The position numbers and the translations under genes are program-made. Under the pieces are notes generated by a model. It did no database searches and was not told the origin of the DNA. It worked only from the letters and a program-made list of their open reading frames with translations. From Actinomyces israelii DSM 43320 (GTDB lineage Bacteria; Actinomycetota; Actinomycetes; Actinomycetales; Actinomycetaceae), in contig NZ_JONS01000020.1 of assembly GCF_000711965.1 (NCBI RefSeq), positions 1 to 64,000 of the forward strand: a stretch of DNA of 64,000 nucleotides, written 5' to 3'. Below are positions 8,333 through 15,760 of the stretch, piece by piece. The first letter of the stretch is position 1; every line of letters begins with the position of its first letter.

Positions 8333-9264
8333 TGCCGTTCATCGCCGCTGTCGCGCTCCTGGCGGTCGTCACCGCCGTCACCTGCGCCCTTCCCGGAACC
8401 TTCCTGGTGCTGCGCCACCAGGCGATGCTCGTGGAGGCCATGTCGCACGCGGTCCTGCCCGGGATCGTCATCGGGGCGATCCTGTCGGGCACCACCCACT
8501 CGCCCCTCATGGTGGTGGCGGCCTCCGCCACGGGGCTGCTCGTGGTCCTGGGCGCCGAGCGCCTGCGGGCCGGCGGGCTGGTCACCGGCGACGCCGACCA
8601 GGGGCTGGTCTTCCCGGCACTGTTCGCACTGGGGGTCATCCTGCTGTCCACCACCCTGTCCAAGGTGCACATCAGCGAGGACACGGTGCTGACCGGGGAC
8701 CTCAACCTCATGGCGCTGGCCCCCGAGCACGTGCTGGTCGCCGACGGCGCCGTCGACCTGGGGCCGCGCACCATGTGGCGGCTGCTGGCCGTGCTCGCCG
8801 TCACCGCCGTCTACGTGCTGGTCTGCTTCCGCACCCTCAAGCTCTCCACCTTCGACCGCGTCACCGCCCGCACCATGGGGCTGCCGGTGCGGAGCACGGA
8901 CCTGGGGCTCATGGCGCTGGTCTCCCTGACGGTGGTGGTCGCCTTCGACGCGGCCGGGGCGATCCTGGTGGTGGCCCTCATGACAATCCCCCCGGCGACG
9001 GCGCTGCTGCTGGCCCGCACCCTGCCCGGGACGATCCTCCTGAGCCTGGTGATCGCGGCACTCTCGGCGCTGCTGGGCTTCTGGGTGGCGCTCCAGGCGG
9101 ACCTGGCGACATCCTCGACCATGGCCGTCGTGGACGCCCTGGTGTTCCTCGCGGTCATGCTGGTCACCAGGCGCCGCCCTCGGCTCGCGGCGGGAGCGGG
9201 GGAGGGGGCCGCGGAACCGGGGTCCGGGGCGCCGTCGTCTCCCGCGGCCTCCTGGGAGGGCTGA
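8332..9264 (+). CDS. Metal ABC transporter permease (TroD-like)
   Basis: A 310-residue ABC-3 family permease whose ATG shares one base with the TGA of the preceding permease. Hydrophobic helices fill residues 1-275. The family segments LRHQAMLVEAMSHAVLPGIV near the N-terminus and VALMTIPPATALLLAR are present. The last 30 residues are a low-complexity Ala/Gly/Ser-rich tail. It is the last gene of the operon; intergenic debris follows. Confidence 0.93.
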   Translation: MPFIAAVALLAVVTAVTCALPGTFLVLRHQAMLVEAMSHAVLPGIVIGAILSGTTHSPLMVVAASATGLLVVLGAERLRAGGLVTGDADQGLVFPALFALGVILLSTTLSKVHISEDTVLTGDLNLMALAPEHVLVADGAVDLGPRTMWRLLAVLAVTAVYVLVCFRTLKLSTFDRVTARTMGLPVRSTDLGLMALVSLTVVVAFDAAGAILVVALMTIPPATALLLARTLPGTILLSLVIAALSALLGFWVALQADLATSSTMAVVDALVFLAVMLVTRRRPRLAAGAGEGAAEPGSGAPSSPAASWEG

Positions 9265-9568
9265 GCGGGTGCGGTGCCATTGCGCGGGGCCGGGCCTCGC
9301 GCCTCTCGCCGAGATCGAGGCCTACGAGGCCGGCCGCCGAGTCCACGATCAGGGCGCGCAGCCGCCGAGCCCGCTCGCCGCTCTTCCTCTGCGCGGAGAC
9401 GAGGGAGCCCACGCCCTGCCATCCTACCGGGGCGATCTCTTCCCGGCCGGATCGGACTTGCCCGCCCGGGACAACCGCCCTACCGCCTCCCGGGCCAGCC
9501 TCACCGCCTCAGAGCTCCCGGGGCACTCGGTGACCGCCCGGAGCCCAGGCTGCTCCGGTGCCGTGGCC

Positions 9569-9658
9569 GGGGCCTCCCCGGGCTCGACGGCGGCCATGCC
9601 GTGGCGGGGCTGGAGGCCGGCCCCACGCTGGGGGCCTCCCCGGGCTCGACGGCGGCCA
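9569..9658. repeat. 28-nt perfect direct repeat, 62-nt period
   Basis: Two identical 28-nt copies (9569-9596 and 9631-9658) begin GGGGCCTCCCCGGGC, continue TCGACGGCGGCCA and are separated by 34 nt. Both bases flanking each copy differ, so the boundaries are sharp. The geometry is that of a single CRISPR repeat-spacer-repeat unit, but the repeat lacks the usual dyad and no cas gene is nearby. Confidence 0.5.
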
Positions 9659-9798
9659 GCACTGAGCCCGCCAGGTATGACGACGCCGCCACCGGCTCCT
9701 TGGCGCCCGCGGGAATCCAGATCCGGGAGAAGACGCCCCCAGCCGGTGCGCTCGGTGAATTGCGGTGCGGACTCCAGCCCGGCCAGGCAGAGCCCGAT

Positions 9799-9879
9799 GC
9801 GGTGTTCGCGGGGAAGCGAGGCTGCCTTGTCCCACTCCTTCCAGGGGGTGCGCCCCAGTGCGGTGTTCGCGGGGAAGCA
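9799..9879. repeat. 20-nt direct repeat, 61-nt period (CRISPR-like geometry)
   Basis: GCGGTGTTCGCGGGGAAGC occurs at 9799 and again at 9860, exactly 61 nt apart. That is the period of type I-E arrays (28-nt repeat plus 33-nt spacer). On the minus strand the unit reads GCTTCCCCGCGAACACCGC, which resembles the CCCCGCG core of type I-E repeats but lacks a good 3' half. Only two copies and no cas genes, so at most a relic. Confidence 0.4.
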
Positions 9880-9959
9880 GGGGCAGGCGCAGTGGGCCGC
9901 CGAGAGACCCCTGCGGGGCCAGGAGCAACTCGACGGCGAGATCCAGATGTCCCTCCAGT

Positions 9960-10450
9960 TCGGCTTTGAAGGGTTCCGGGTCCCGGCTCTCTTCCCCGGT
10001 ACCGGTTAGGGCGGATAGCGCCAGCAGCCATCCATATGACGACGTAGTCCGGCTGGCGGGGCGGCTCCCCGGCTCGCGGACGACCCGGATCCAGAGGCCG
10101 CCGCGCCGCCGCCCGACGGCGCCGTGGCCGTTGGGCTCCCGGCCGATGTACTCGGCGGCGAATCTCGCCCCGCGCTCGGCGAGGAGCTGCGCCAGCAGGT
10201 CGTCGCCGAGGTGCCCGACGGCCTGGCACAGCGATACTGCCCAACGGGCCGTAATGCCGCACCGGATGGCGAAGGCCAGCAGCGCGCCGCGCAGCACCAG
10301 GGCCAGGGCCCGCCGCATGGTCGGGCCGATGTCGACATTGGCGGTGCCGTGCCCGATGTTCCCGCCATCGAGCCCGGTGACCAGGAGATCGAGGCGGGCC
10401 AGCACCCCGTTGCAGGCGGAGAAGCGTCGCGCGGCGTGGCAGCTGTTCTT
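9960..10450 (-). pseudogene. Decayed gene of unknown family
   Basis: On the minus strand a frame running from about 10450 to 9960 has gene-like composition: [20 protein letters not shown], then TMRRALALVLRG, then a segment ending GARFAAEYIGREPNGHGAVG. A frame change near 10050 is needed to follow the most protein-like path (YVVIWMAAGAIRPNRYRGRE). I recognise no family with confidence. There is no start with a ribosome-binding site and the flanks are non-coding. The surrounding interval 9265-11047 otherwise holds only repeats and the helicase remnant. Confidence 0.3.
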
Positions 10451-10609
10451 CCTCGTCGTGCCGATGGTTCCGACGGCCCCGCGGGTCCGAGAATCGCGCC
10501 GAGCCAGTGGTGCGACGAGTCTGCGCCGAGAAATGGGACCCACCTTCAGGAGAACCAGGTCGAACGGCTGAAATAGAGGTTCGGTTATCTTCGGGGTCAG
10601 AGCATCTCG

Positions 10610-10944
10610 TTGTCCGATGTCGTTGCGACCTCGCCTTTCCGTCCGGTTGCGGATGCGCTCAAAGGCTGTCGGAGGAATGCCCTGGGCTCCGCGCCGGCAC
10701 GATCCACACGGCGCAGGGGCGCGAGGCATCCGTCGTCCTCCTCGTGCTCGGCGGCGCTCCCGACAGGCCCGGCGCCAAGGCCTGGGCGTCGGAGACCGTC
10801 AACCTCGTCAATGTCGCCGCCAGCCGTGCCAGGCGCCGCCTCTATGTGATCGGCGATCGCGGATCATGGGCCCGGTACAACTACTTCCGCCAGCTCGCCG
10901 GGGCCCTGACTCCAGCAGGACGCCGAGGAGATATCGGCCACTGA
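10610..10944 (+). pseudogene. DNA2/NAM7-like superfamily I helicase, C-terminal fragment
   Basis: Frame 2 at 10610-10690 reads [20 protein letters not shown], the start of the UvrD/DNA2 C-terminal ATPase lobe. After a frame change near 10690, frame 1 reads [20 protein letters not shown] (motif V, T-QG-E), then [20 protein letters not shown] (motif VI, N-V-A-SRAR), then a tail ending YFRQLAGAL. The N-terminal lobe with Walker A is absent and at least one frameshift is present, so it is a remnant of a large helicase. Confidence 0.7.
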
Positions 10945-11047
10945 CCCGCCCGCGCCTCAGGGGTCGCGCGGCCGGGCGGCCGCTTCCGACTGCCGATCGC
11001 ACGTCGAGGGTGAGACTGCGGCGATCAGGGAACAGTAGACTTCGCCC

Positions 11048-11554
11048 GTGAGCGTTGAAGCAACTGAACAACTGGCGCCGGTTGAGGCCGCATGGATTGC
11101 GGTCGTGCGTGCTGCTCTGCCCGCGGACCTCAGAGGGCTCTGCCTGGCACCCGATGACTGGTACCAGGGCATGGACAGCCCCTCTGCGGATGGGCGGTGC
11201 CTGGCCTGGTTCGACCTGATCGCGGACGAGTGCGTGGTGCTGACCGTCGGCGCCTACTTCGATGGGGCGCGCACCACCGTCGGTCGTCTCCACAACCAGC
11301 TCTTCAACCTTGAGTCCCGCAGCCGCACGATCTTGCGGAGGACGTTCACCGGTCCGCTCACGGAGCAGGCCGTCAGAGCCTGCGAGTGGCTCACGCAGAT
11401 CAGGCGGCGACCGGTGGAGCGGTGGGACTGGTCGCGCACCGCTCACGAGTACCGGTTCGCCGACGACGGCGCCGGGCTGGTGGCCTCGGGGAGCACCGCT
11501 CAGCGTCAGGGACCGCCGCGCCAGGTCACCAGGATCGTCACGACGGTGGGCTGA
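11048..11554 (+). CDS. Hypothetical protein
   Basis: A 168-residue protein starting at GTG 11048 (VSVEATEQLAPVEAAWI). The body has alternating strand-like and helix-like segments (CLAWFDLIADECVVLTVGAY, then RTFTGPLTEQAVRACEWLTQ) and several Trp/Arg pairs, with no signal or membrane segment. I recognise no family. Codon usage and third-position GC look like the genuine genes here, and the frame is uninterrupted, unlike its neighbours. A gain/loss region surrounds it: helicase remnant upstream, 22-bp repeats and a toxin-antitoxin pair downstream. Confidence 0.6.
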   Translation: MSVEATEQLAPVEAAWIAVVRAALPADLRGLCLAPDDWYQGMDSPSADGRCLAWFDLIADECVVLTVGAYFDGARTTVGRLHNQLFNLESRSRTILRRTFTGPLTEQAVRACEWLTQIRRRPVERWDWSRTAHEYRFADDGAGLVASGSTAQRQGPPRQVTRIVTTVG

Positions 11555-11648
11555 CCGCTCGCGCCTGCGCGCCCAGCCCTGGGACAGTCACCGAGATGAC
11601 CGGCTCCGGGGCGCCAGAGGCGACCGGCGGGCGCCCGCAAGGCCTCGC

Positions 11649-11715
11649 GGACCGATCTCAACGCGGAAGTGAACCGATCTCGGCGCGGAAGTGAACCGAT
11701 CTCGACGAAGGGGAG
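11649..11715 (+). repeat. 22-bp intergenic repeat, three units
   Basis: ACCGATCTC cores at 11651, 11673 and 11695 are exactly 22 bp apart, separated by CGCGGAAGTGA. The last unit runs into GACGAAGGGG. It lies between the convergent ends of the hypothetical gene and vapC. One of ten loci of the same family in the window. Confidence 0.85.
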
Positions 11716-11760
11716 CCGCTGGAGCCGCGGAGGCTGCCGGGCCCGGGCGAGGTGCAGTCT

Positions 11761-12183
11761 TCAGCCCTGGGGTGGGTTGCCGGGCGTGACAGGATCAACC
11801 GTCCCGAGGCCCAGCTGATGGGCGACAGATGTCATCGTCTTGTCGTGGGTGGCGATGGTGAGAGGCGTATCCAGAGTCTCTTTCAGCGTCACCGCGGTCG
11901 CCAGGTGCAGGGCGTCGAGGGTCTTGACGTGAGGCCTGATGTCTTCGGCGACGCGGTGAACCTCTCGTGTGACATCCAGCAGGCCGACTCGATCGAGCAG
12001 AGGGGCGGCCTGGGACACAGGAATGTCCTCGCGACGCAGGACCCGGACGACCTCGGTGCGCAGCAGACGTGATGACACGTGGAGCGCTCCCGACGTCGCC
12101 ATCCAGCTGTGGAGCGCCGACCGCTGGGGAACGTCGAGAACCGCGTACAGGGCGACCGAGGAGTCCAGGTAGATGATCCCCAC
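11761..12183 (-). CDS. vapC: VapC-type PIN-domain toxin
   Basis: A 140-residue PIN-domain ribonuclease starting at GTG 12183. Acidic active-site residues are in place: the first Asp in IIYLDSSVALYAV, Glu in LLRTEVVRVL, Asp in VKTLDALHLATAV, and the last Asp in IATHDKTM. It is expected to cleave RNA (often initiator tRNA) and to be neutralised by the upstream antitoxin, whose stop lies 3 nt before this start. Intact, in a zone of decayed genes, as is common for addiction modules. Confidence 0.9.
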   Translation of the reverse strand: MGIIYLDSSVALYAVLDVPQRSALHSWMATSGALHVSSRLLRTEVVRVLRREDIPVSQAAPLLDRVGLLDVTREVHRVAEDIRPHVKTLDALHLATAVTLKETLDTPLTIATHDKTMTSVAHQLGLGTVDPVTPGNPPQG

Positions 12184-12186
12184 TGT

Positions 12187-12462
12187 TCAGTGGTCCCCTC
12201 GCGAGTCCTCGAGCAGGGCGGCCACCTGGTCCGCGGTGTAGGACGGTCCGGCCGGTGCGGCGGGCCAGGGCGTTGGCTCCGTTGCCGGGGGCGTGTACAG
12301 GCCGGCTCGCTCCAGGCGGGACAGAGGACCGTCGTCGGTGAAGATGCTGAGTCGCCAACGAGGCACTCCCCGCTCGGTGACGATGACGTCCCCAGCAGCC
12401 GTGACCTGCCGGAGGACGGAAGCCGTGTTCTGGTTGAGCTCCCGCTTGGTCACTGTACGCAT
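12187..12462 (-). CDS. vapB: Phd/YefM-family antitoxin
   Basis: A 91-residue protein whose N-terminus (MRTVTKRELNQNTASVLRQV) is the DNA-binding half of Phd/YefM antitoxins, with the conserved NTASVLR-type segment, followed by VTERGVPRWRL. The C-terminal half is Pro-rich and ends in a helix (TADQVAALLEDS), the likely toxin-binding part. A near-palindrome GAGTAGTACACTC (minus strand, about 12466-12478) sits just upstream of the start and is a plausible autoregulatory operator. Cotranscribed with vapC downstream. Confidence 0.88.
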   Translation of the reverse strand: MRTVTKRELNQNTASVLRQVTAAGDVIVTERGVPRWRLSIFTDDGPLSRLERAGLYTPPATEPTPWPAAPAGPSYTADQVAALLEDSRGDH

Positions 12463-12520
12463 GGCTCGAGTGTACTACTCGTGTCCGACATCGTGGATGG
12501 TGCGGTCCAGCGCATTCCTG

Positions 12521-13075
12521 TCATGAAAGATCCGCCGCCCGCCCCGCCGTCCCGTCCACGCTGATCCGTGCGCCGTCGGCGATGCGCGCGCTCACCCCCG
12601 GCGCCCCCAGCACGGCCGGGACCCCGTACTCCCTGGCGACAACGGCCGCGTGCGAGAGGCGGCCGCCGGTCTCGGCCACAACCCCCGTGGCCAGGGCGAA
12701 CAGCGGGGTCCAGGCCGGGTCGGTCGCCCGGCACACCAGGATGTCTCCCTCCCTCAGCCGCTTGAGGTCGGCGGGCCCGGCGACCACCCGTGCCGGGCTG
12801 GTCACCGCGCCTGGGCTGGCTGCGGCCCCCATCAGCCCGTCGCCGGGGGCGGACTCGGTCTGCCGGCCCTCGTTCCACACCGTCTGCGCGCGCGGCCGGG
12901 CCCGGACGCGCCTCTCGACGTCGACGGCACCCGTGCGCAGCCAGTCCAGCAGCTCGTCGAGGGTGAGGCAGCGGACCTGCCGAGGCTCGGCGATCAGCCC
13001 GGCCCCCGCCATGCGCCGCCCCGCCCCCAGCGCCAGCCGGCGGACGCCGGCGCCCAGCTCTTCGAACTCGACCAC
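12521..13075 (-). pseudogene. PEP-utilising enzyme (rifampin phosphotransferase/PEP synthase-like), swivelling-domain remnant
   Basis: An open 184-residue frame beginning at GTG 13075. Residues 85-184 are a PEP-utilising mobile (swivelling) domain: LREGDILVCRATDPAWTPLF, then ETGGRLSHAAVVAREYGVPA with the phosphorylatable His of the TGGxxSHxAIVARE motif, then a C-terminal ISVDGTAGRA. The whole enzymes are about 800-900 residues with ATP-grasp and PEP/pyruvate or substrate domains, and those parts are missing. The fragment abuts the DUF4143 remnant at 13080, so it is most likely a truncated leftover despite its open frame. A stand-alone phosphocarrier role cannot be excluded. Confidence 0.65.
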
Positions 13076-13079
13076 CGAG

Positions 13080-13310
13080 GCCTACCGGAACGTGCTGACA
13101 TCACTGTGTCTGTTCGACCCGGTCCCGGCGTGGGAGTCGGGCGGCAGCCTGCTGACTCGCCTCGGACGCGCTCCCAAGCACCACCTCGCCGATCCGGCGC
13201 TCGCCGCAGGACTGCTCGGTCTCACCCCTGCCTCGCTCCTTGACGGCGACGGAGCGCCATTGGGGTCTCGGACCGATGGCATGCTGGGGGCGCTGCTCGA
13301 GTCGCGCTCC
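13080..13310 (+). pseudogene. DUF4143-family ATPase fragment
   Basis: The plus frame reads YRNVLTSLCLFDPVPAWESG, then LTRLGRAPKHHLADPALAAG, then LLGLTPASLLDGD, then DGMLGALLESR. In DUF4143 ATPases the KHHLxDPALAARLLG segment sits between the AAA domain and the FESL-containing nuclease-like end. Both flanks are missing: the AAA part upstream is replaced by the PEP-utilising remnant, and after ALLESR the sequence is unrelated. Possibly homologous to, but not contiguous with, the fragment at the window start. Confidence 0.7.
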
Positions 13311-13429
13311 TGGGCCCCTGACAGGCCCCGTTCTGAGATAACTGGACACGGGTGGCGCCCACAGCGCCCACCTTGTTCTTCTGACACCCATCTCCAGAAG
13401 AGCAGGAGAAAAGCACATTCACGTGACGA

Positions 13430-13630
13430 GCCTCCGCTGACATTGAGGCGTCCGGCACGCCCGGCAGCCCAACCGGGCTCGAGGCGATCACGGCCCGAGT
13501 CCATGTTGACGACACCACGAGTCAGCGCGTGCTGGAGGCCGCGGGATTCCGACTGGTCGGAGACACGCGCAACCGGGAGACCGATCACCTCGACAGGCAC
13601 TTCCGGCTGGAGCGGCCCGCTCGCACCTGA
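13430..13630 (+). pseudogene. GNAT-like acetyltransferase C-terminal fragment
   Basis: Frame 2 reads TGLEAITARVHVDDTTSQRV, then LEAAGFRLVGDTRNRETDHL, then DRHFRLERPART and a stop at 13628-13630. The SQRVLEAAGFRLVGDTRNR-type segment is the acetyl-CoA-binding helix and following strand of GNAT proteins (N/SxxVLEKxGF). No N-terminal half or start codon is present. Confidence 0.5.
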
Positions 13631-13715
13631 TCGGGACCGTCCCCGCCGCGCTCCTCGTCCCGCCGATCTGGTGCGGGAGCACCTCACCGCGGGACTCGCG
13701 GGGGACAATCATCCC

Positions 13716-14111
13716 GTGCGCGTCACCGGCATCGACCACCTCGTCCTCACCGTCGCCTCCATCGAGGCCGCCGTCGACTTCTACTCGCGCGTCCTGGGGA
13801 TGGAGGTCATCGCCTTCGGTCAGGGGCGGACCGCGCTGCGGCTGGGCGACCAGAAGATCGACCTCCACGCCGCCCGGGCCCCGATCGCCCCGCACGCCGA
13901 CCGCCCCGTGCCCGGCAGCGCGGACCTGTGCCTGGTCGCCGTCGGCGGGATCGACGCCGCGGCCGCGCACCTGGCGGCCTGCGGCGTGCCCGTCGAGCTC
14001 GGCCCCGTGGAACGCGCCGGCGCTCGCGGGCCCGTCCGGAGCCTCTACGTGCGCGACCCCGACCGGAACCTCGTCGAGCTCGCCTTCTACGACGGGGCCG
14101 CCGGAACCTGA
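13716..14111 (+). CDS. VOC-family (glyoxalase/bleomycin-resistance fold) protein
   Basis: A 131-residue protein starting at GTG 13716 with GGGGGAC upstream. It shows the two beta-alpha-beta-beta-beta modules of the vicinal oxygen chelate family: VTGIDHLVLTVASIEAAVDF, then a second half beginning ADLCLVAVGGIDAAAAHL and ending VRSLYVRDPDRNLVELAFYD. Potential metal ligands are His in IDHLVL, Asp/His in QKIDLHAA and the final Glu in NLVELAF. The C-terminal RDPDxNLVEL motif is typical. Substrate cannot be told; such proteins are dioxygenases, isomerases or antibiotic binders. Confidence 0.85.
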   Translation: MRVTGIDHLVLTVASIEAAVDFYSRVLGMEVIAFGQGRTALRLGDQKIDLHAARAPIAPHADRPVPGSADLCLVAVGGIDAAAAHLAACGVPVELGPVERAGARGPVRSLYVRDPDRNLVELAFYDGAAGT

Positions 14112-14179
14112 GGCCGCCCAAGAGGGTGGTTTCCCGCTCCTCCGCCACACGCCGGCGGATGGCGCGGGCGCGGCCCCGC

Positions 14180-14806
14180 TCAGTCGGTGATGACCGCGTC
14201 CCGGCAGATCCACTCGGGATCGTGAGCCGCCTTGCGCATGAAGCGGCCGACGTCGGCCCGGCTGATGCGCGGCATCCCCCTCATGGGGATGCTCTCGGCC
14301 GCGCGGTAGGCGCCCTTCGCCGGGTCGTTCGTCAGGGTGGTGGGATAGACGATCGTCAGCTCCAGGTCGCTGGCTCGCAGGATCTGCTCGGACGCCGCCT
14401 TGTCCGCATAGATGTCGCGCAGGATGGTGCGGTATATGAGGCGCTGCGGCAGCGACGCGGTCCGGATCGTCTCGCCAACGCCGTAGGAGGACAGCCAGAC
14501 CAGCCGCTTCACGCCCGCCCGGCCCATCGCCTCGGCGACGGCCCTGGCGGCGCTTGTGAAAAGACCCTCCGCGCGCAGCGAGCCCCCGCGCCCGAGGGCG
14601 GCGATGACCGCGTCCCGGCCCTCCACGGCGCGGGCGACGTCGTCGACCGAGGTGGCGTCCCCCTGGAGGACCGTGATCCGGTCCCCGACCTCGGTCAGCG
14701 CCTCGGGGCGGCGCGCCAGGACGGACACGGCGTCACCCGCCTCCAGGGCGCTTGCCAGGACGTGGCCGCCGGTCGGGCCGGTGGCGCCGAGGATCAGCAC
14801 CTTCAT
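14180..14806 (-). CDS. NAD(P)-binding protein, NmrA/atypical SDR family
   Basis: A 208-residue protein with a Rossmann fold at the N-terminus: MKVLILGATGPTGGHVLASA gives the GATGxTG dinucleotide motif. VLQGDATSVDD, RDAVIAALGRGG and VKRLVWLSSYGVG match NmrA-like SDRs. A GATGPTG variant and the missing YxxxK active site indicate a sensor or atypical reductase rather than a classical dehydrogenase. ATG 14806 is chosen over 14812 because TAAGGAG lies 7-8 nt before it and only 2 nt before the other. Single-gene unit on the minus strand. Confidence 0.85.
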   Translation of the reverse strand: MKVLILGATGPTGGHVLASALEAGDAVSVLARRPEALTEVGDRITVLQGDATSVDDVARAVEGRDAVIAALGRGGSLRAEGLFTSAARAVAEAMGRAGVKRLVWLSSYGVGETIRTASLPQRLIYRTILRDIYADKAASEQILRASDLELTIVYPTTLTNDPAKGAYRAAESIPMRGMPRISRADVGRFMRKAAHDPEWICRDAVITD

Positions 14807-14920
14807 AATCATGCTCCTTAGCCGGATGCGAGCCGTGCCCAGTCTAAATGATCGTCCCTGGGGGCGAGCGGTTGTCCGACGGCGCCCGCCCTCGCCAGGC
14901 GCGCACGTCCGCAGCAGGGC

Positions 14921-15613
14921 TCAGCGCTCGTCGTCGAGCACCTCGACCTCCGTCACCCCCTCCACCATGGACAGGGCGGCCACGAGTAAGGAGATGTCCT
15001 TCCTGCCGCTGACCCGCAGGTCGATGACGGCGCCCCTCCAGTCCCTGCGCACGATCTGACGGCTGGCCGTCACCATGGTCTCGAAGTCCAGGTCGGTGGC
15101 CCTGAGCAGGAGCGTCCGCAGGATTCCCCTCCCGTCGGTGTAGGTGATCCGCAGCCGGCCCTCGGCTCCCCGGTGGAGCAGCCGGCGGGTGATGGGCGCC
15201 AGCGCGAGGGTGGTGACGAAGTACAGCCCGACGATCAGGGCGGCGACGGCGATCATCCCGGCCCCGCACGACATCCCGACGGCGGCCGCCACCCAGATGG
15301 CGCTCGCCGTCGTCAGGCCCCGCACGCTGTCGTGCTCGAAGAAGATGACTCCCGCCCCGATGAAGCCGATCCCCGAGACCACCTGGGCCGCGATGCGCGA
15401 CGCGTCCCAGCGCATATTGCCCGTGAGCGCCGCCGGGACGCCGTACAGCGACACCAGGGTGAACAGGCAGCTCCCCAGCCCGACGAGAATATGGGTCCGG
15501 ATGCCCGCGTCCTTGCGGTGCACCTCCCGCTCCAGCCCGATGAGGCCGCACAGGAGCACAACGAAGAGGGCGGGAACGATCTCCCTGGCGGACGGCACGG
15601 CGAACAGCTCCAT
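14921..15613 (-). CDS. MgtC/SapB-family membrane protein
   Basis: A 230-residue protein. Residues 1-150 contain about five hydrophobic helices with family signatures LIGLEREVHRKDAGIRTHIL, AAQVVSGIGFIGAGVIF and VRGLTTASAIWVAAAVGM. Residues 155-230 form a soluble domain (LRITYTDGRGILRTLLLRAT, then VEGVTEVEVLDDER) of the ACT-like type seen in longer MgtC proteins. MgtC homologues inhibit the F-type ATP synthase and help growth in low Mg2+ or in macrophages. That role is by family only, and a 147-bp gap separates it from the dehydrogenase on the same strand. Confidence 0.9.
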   Translation of the reverse strand: MELFAVPSAREIVPALFVVLLCGLIGLEREVHRKDAGIRTHILVGLGSCLFTLVSLYGVPAALTGNMRWDASRIAAQVVSGIGFIGAGVIFFEHDSVRGLTTASAIWVAAAVGMSCGAGMIAVAALIVGLYFVTTLALAPITRRLLHRGAEGRLRITYTDGRGILRTLLLRATDLDFETMVTASRQIVRRDWRGAVIDLRVSGRKDISLLVAALSMVEGVTEVEVLDDER

Positions 15614-15760
15614 CTGGGCCTACTCTCGCGGCTTTATGACAACGCTCAATATGACGAGCCTACGCGCACGGGCTCCGGTCCGCTGCCGCTCGGCGGGCCG
15701 GGGGAGGCCGGTAGCGGCCGCGGCGGCGCATACGGGTGGTGTCCGACGACGGCGCCGCGG

